DNA from: Cubamyces lactineus
Lineage: Eukaryota > Basidiomycota > Agaricomycetes > Polyporales > Polyporaceae
Assembly (NCBI GenBank): GCA_022376465.1
Contig: JACDTU010000022.1
Location: forward strand, 124,001-188,000
Direction of reading: 5' to 3'
Length of the DNA: 64,000 bases
Of the stretch, positions 60,713-64,000 are shown piece after piece (within the stretch, counting starts at the first letter, position 1; each line of letters begins with the position of its first letter). Both the position numbers and the translations under genes were made by a program. Under the pieces are notes generated by a model that was not told where the DNA came from, ran no database searches, and saw nothing but the letters and a program-made list of their open reading frames with translations.

Positions 60713-62009
60713 ATGGCTATTGAATACTTCCGTCGCCCCCACCACGACACAGACCGAAGCGCAATGGACTCCGAAGAACCCTACTTTGACCAGTCAGACG
60801 ACGATGGCACCTCTTCAGATGTGTCCGACGACGTGGTCGAAGTTCGTTCCGACGAGATACCACAGTACTTCGAGGAACGTGAGGGCCGCCTCTTCCATTC
60901 TCATGGTAGCTCTCCGTATCCTTTGCCCGTGGATGCGGACGAGCAACAGGTGAGTCGCCCGCGCCCAGCCGCGCCTCCGGGCGTTGCTCAGGGCCGCCTG
61001 AAGGCTGACATGCCTGGCTGATGATGTCTGGAATTTTTTAGCGACAAAACGGGCTAAACAGGCTCCTGCGCAAGCTCATCGGAGATTTATCCGTCGGGCC
61101 TGTGCGAGAGCTCCTCACCTTTGCTACTGGCGAGCAAAGGCGCGTCGTGGACCTCGGCACGGGGACAGGACAATGGTGCATGGTTCTCCGTGAGGGTTAG
61201 TGAACGACCTTCTGATCACGGTCCTATATTTGCAGGGTGCTGGATATGGCACGCGAGTTCCCGCACGTGAGGTTTTACGGCGTCGACATCGGTATGCACA
61301 TCTTCTCCTGCGCGAAATGAAGAGGCCTGGGCTCAGTGATGTACAGTGCCGATTGCGACGCGCTATCCTCCCCGCAACGTCATCTTCGAGTTACACGACA
61401 TCATGGAACCCTTCCGGTACGCGAGTGGGACGATTGATATGGTTCACGCGCGTTCAATCTCCATGGCGGTAAGGCACTTCCCTGAACCTACCCCGGCGTT
61501 TCACTCAAGGCGTAGTATTCCGACAGATCCGGGACTATCGCGCGCTTCTGCAAGAAGTGGGACGTATCCTTCGGCGCGGAGGTCTGTTTGTCTCTTGCGA
61601 ATGGAGCCGAGTCCCTGCTATGGCCGATGGCAGCGACATCACGCTCCGCGCACCTCGCACTCACGACTTCTTCGCCGCTGTGCGCGATACGCTCCAGATG
61701 AGCCGTGGTATAACGTCGGTGGCACGGCATATCCCTCATTTCCTGGAGGAGACCCGCCAATTTACAAACATCGAGGCGAAACGTTTCCATGCGCCCATTG
61801 GGGATTGGCCGTCGGACCCGGAGATGAAAGCAATGGGCCGCGAATTTCGTGAGATGATGATTGTGTACGCTCGGTCGATGAAGGAGGTCCTCCTGGGTGG
61901 CCCCTACGCAGCAGATGCCGAAGAGCTGACGCAGGGCTACCTTCACGACATTCACACCATCCCTGGAATCGTCTCCACCTGCTTCACCGTCCATGCCCGG
62001 CGCATCTAG
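60713..62009 (+). CDS. LaeA-like S-adenosylmethionine methyltransferase
   Basis: A class I Rossmann-fold methyltransferase resembling LaeA, the nuclear regulator of secondary metabolism and development that acts with velvet proteins in ascomycetes. After an acidic N-terminus (EEPYFDQSDDDGTSSDVSDD) come GLNRLLRKLIGDLSVGPVRE, SAM-binding motif I RRVVDLGTGTGQW joined by an intron to VLDMAREFPHVRFYGVDI (motif II Asp), and NVIFELHDIMEPFRYASGTI. The DMVHARSIS block is typical of LaeA-like proteins, as is RALLQEVGRILRRGGLFVSC. It ends IPGIVSTCFTVHARRI. Four or five short introns, about 330 residues. The start may be 60713 or Met 18 at 60764. Basidiomycetes hold many LaeA-like paralogs, so orthology to LaeA itself is not shown. 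Confidence 0.88.
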
Positions 62010-62408
62010 GCGGCTATACGTCGTTATCCTCTGCTGTCGACTACTCCTGCGTTTTTTTCTTCGTCCTGCTGTACTTCGCTATGGTCCGTCTATATGCTTT
62101 CTCGCTCTCTCTTGTTCCTCGTTCGCATATGCTGTCCCAAACTCTTGTATATCATTCGTGATGCTTTTTTTGTCTTCTCCATGCTCACTCTGGACTCCAG
62201 TATCTTCTGTACACGTAGTATGCCACATGTATTTCCCCTTATGAATATATGCCAACATGTCGTATGCCCAAAATGCGAGCGCGCTTATTGGCCTGGTCCG
62301 AATTCGGTGAAAGCCGGAGGCTTCTGCCCGGCGCCTCTTCTCGTGAACGCGGTCAACGACGACGAGTCGACGACGTCCTTTACTTCTTCGACATACTCTC
62401 TTCTCTCA
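62010..62408. other. Intergenic: methyltransferase 3' UTR and QCR2 promoter
   Basis: Spacer of 399 bp between two plus-strand genes. It is strongly pyrimidine-rich with T runs at 62050-62180, as in promoters of highly expressed fungal genes. I see no gene. Confidence 0.5.
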
Positions 62409-63902
62409 ATGCTGGCAGCCAGAGCGTCGGCAGCGCGCGCTGCGTCGCGCATTGCTCGTAACTTCGCAACCGTCGTCGACAGCGCAGGCGTGAAGGTTGC
62501 GGCGGCGGACAACGGCGAGGCCACCTCCGCTGTCACCTTCATCGTCAAGGCTGGCAGCAGGTTCGAGTCCAAGCCCGGTGTCGCTCATGCCCTCAAAAAC
62601 TATGCCTTCAAGGTTGGTACATGCTACGTTCAGAGGTAAGGAGAGGGACGTTGACGTCGACCTTCGCAGAGCACGGAGAAACGTTCGGCCTTGGGCACGG
62701 TTCGGGAAGCTGAGCTTTACGGTGGTGTCCTCTCTTCAAGTCTCTCCCGGGAGCACCTTGCGGTCACAGCGGAGTTCTTGCGTGGGGATGAGTGAGTTCT
62801 CGTCAGCCGTCGGTCTTTGCATCACAGGCTCAAGTCGCACAGGGCCTTCTTCGTTGACGTCCTCTCCTCCTACCTGACTTCCACGAAGTTCACCCGGTAT
62901 GAGCTGAGCGAACTCGTCGGGCCCACGTGCGAGGCCGAGACCACCGCTGCCTTCTCCAACCCCGCAACACGCGCTCTCGAGCTTGCGCATGCCATTGCCT
63001 TCCGTAACGGCCTTGGCAACTCGATCTTCGCTACCCCCGGTCACCACCTCTCTGCGGCGGATGTGGAGGCGTACGCGCACTCCGTCTTCGGTTCCGGCAA
63101 CGTCGCCGTTGTCGGTACTGGTATTGACCCCGCTGCGCTGGAGAAGCTCCTTGAGAAATCGCTCGGCAAGTTCGCTGCGGCCGCCTCTCCCTCCTCGACA
63201 CCCTCGAAGTACTTCGGTGGTGAGACGCGTCTGGACGCCCACGGCGCAGCCGAGACCGTCTTCATTGGCTTCGGTACGACCGGTGCGCCCTCTGCTGAGC
63301 TCGCGGTCCTCGCTGCGCATTTGGACACCGCTCCCTCCGTGAAGTGGTCCAAGAGCACCTCCCCCATCGCTGCGAGCGTCCCCGAGGGTGCTTCCGTCCG
63401 GGTCGTCCACCTGCCCTACTCGGACGCCTCATTGTTTGGTATCCTCGTTCAGGGCCAGACGACCGCTGCCGTCAAGGAGGCGGGTAAGGCCGCCGTTACG
63501 GCCCTCAAGGAGGCAGGCAACCTCAAAGGTGAGGACCTCCAGAAGGCTATCGCGAAGGCGAAGTTCTCTGCTGCCAGCGCTCTCGACGGTCGTGACGGTC
63601 TGCTCTCGACCCTTGGTGCCAAGGTGAGTCTCCGACACGGACTTCAACGCATCATTTTACTAATTTCCTCGCACGTAGATCCTTTCTGGCTCCCCTGCGT
63701 CTCTCAGCGAGACTGTCTCCTCCCTGGAGAAGGTTGACACTGCTGCGTTCGAGAAGGTAAGCTGCTCGTTGCGACCTTGTTCTGACGTCGCTAATCATGC
63801 CCCGTCCCGCAGGCCACCGCGTCGCTGCTCAAGGCGAAGCCCACCTTCGTTGCTGTCGGCGACATCACCTCCCTTCCCTACGCGGATGAGCTCGGACTTT
63901 AG
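62409..63902 (+). CDS. qcr2: Ubiquinol-cytochrome c reductase core protein 2
   Basis: Core subunit 2 of respiratory complex III in the mitochondrial inner membrane. The N-terminus is a mitochondrial leader rich in Ala and Arg (MLAARASAARAASRIARNFA). The M16-peptidase fold follows: TFIVKAGSRFESKPGVAHAL and KNYAFKSTEKRSALGTVREA, then LYGGVLSSSLSREHLAVTAE. At the place where the processing peptidase has HxxEH, this protein reads HALKN, so zinc binding and protease activity are lost, as expected for core 2. Later blocks are ALELAHAIAFRNGLGNSIFA, VFGSGNVAVVGTGID and the end FVAVGDITSLPYADELGL. Five short introns and about 430 residues. Its compact introns fit high expression. Confidence 0.95.
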
Positions 63903-63930
63903 GGTGCAAAAATAGAGTATAATCTTTCTC

Positions 63931-63936
63931 AATAAA
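63931..63936 (+). terminator. AATAAA polyadenylation signal of qcr2
   Basis: An exact AATAAA lies 29 nt after the qcr2 stop codon in an AT-rich 3' flank. The remaining bases to the window end show no start of another gene. Confidence 0.6.
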
Positions 63937-64000
63937 TCTCATTCCTGGGAGCTTCGCCAACATCAATGCGCCTGACCTCTGGTTTCGGCAAGAGCCTATC

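Noticed and set aside
62409..63902. Mitochondrial processing peptidase subunit
   Set aside because: The HxxEH zinc site is replaced by HALKN and the overall blocks match complex III core protein 2.

Overview
This window is nuclear DNA from a filamentous basidiomycete, probably an Agaricomycete of the polypore type. The coding strand is GC-rich. Almost every gene is cut by many short introns (about 50-70 nt, GT..AG). The gene families are typical of mushroom-forming fungi: an F-box protein with an N-terminal TPR-like part, a LaeA-type methyltransferase, a VosA-type velvet factor, an NRPS-like adenylate-forming reductase and an OrdA-like P450. I joined exons by eye from splice signals, frame continuity and family motifs. 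Stop codons and most starts are firm, but small internal exons may be off by a few codons.

Layout. 1-3228 holds no gene I can support. 3229-7206 (+) is the exosome nuclease DIS3/Rrp44. 7859-10128 (+) is a cytochrome P450. Tail-to-tail with it, 10238-12127 (-) is a WRAP53/TCAB1-like WD40 protein, divergent from COP9 signalosome subunit 3 (12540-15163, +). An F-box protein (15786-18075, -) follows. Then come MsrA (19132-20034, +), a small Kre9/KNH-like surface protein (20806-21624, +), a second F-box-like protein (22252-23816, +), TDP1 (24933-27488, -) and an adenylation-thiolation-reductase enzyme (28171-32639, -). A gene-poor stretch follows, then a coiled-coil protein (35874-37929, +), a Dal5-type MFS transporter (38100-40506, -), importin-13 (42189-46535, +), a single-pass membrane protein (46607 to about 48885, -), a VosA-like velvet regulator (49804-53082, -), DNA polymerase lambda (54483-58921, -), a LaeA-like methyltransferase (60713-62009, +) and respiratory complex III core protein 2 (62409-63902, +).

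How the genes relate. Most are housekeeping genes: RNA decay, protein turnover, nuclear transport, respiration, and DNA repair by TDP1 and Pol lambda. Set among them are regulators of development and secondary metabolism (CSN3, velvet factor, LaeA-like methyltransferase) and three accessory enzymes or transporters (P450, NRPS-like reductase, MFS). The accessory genes are too scattered among conserved genes to be called a biosynthetic cluster. The most notable structural features are an 803-nt intron in CSN3, a 421-nt intron in the velvet gene (both in genes whose other introns are mostly short), a Pol lambda catalytic Asp codon split by an intron, and a velvet gene and a LaeA-type gene on the two sides of the Pol lambda gene.
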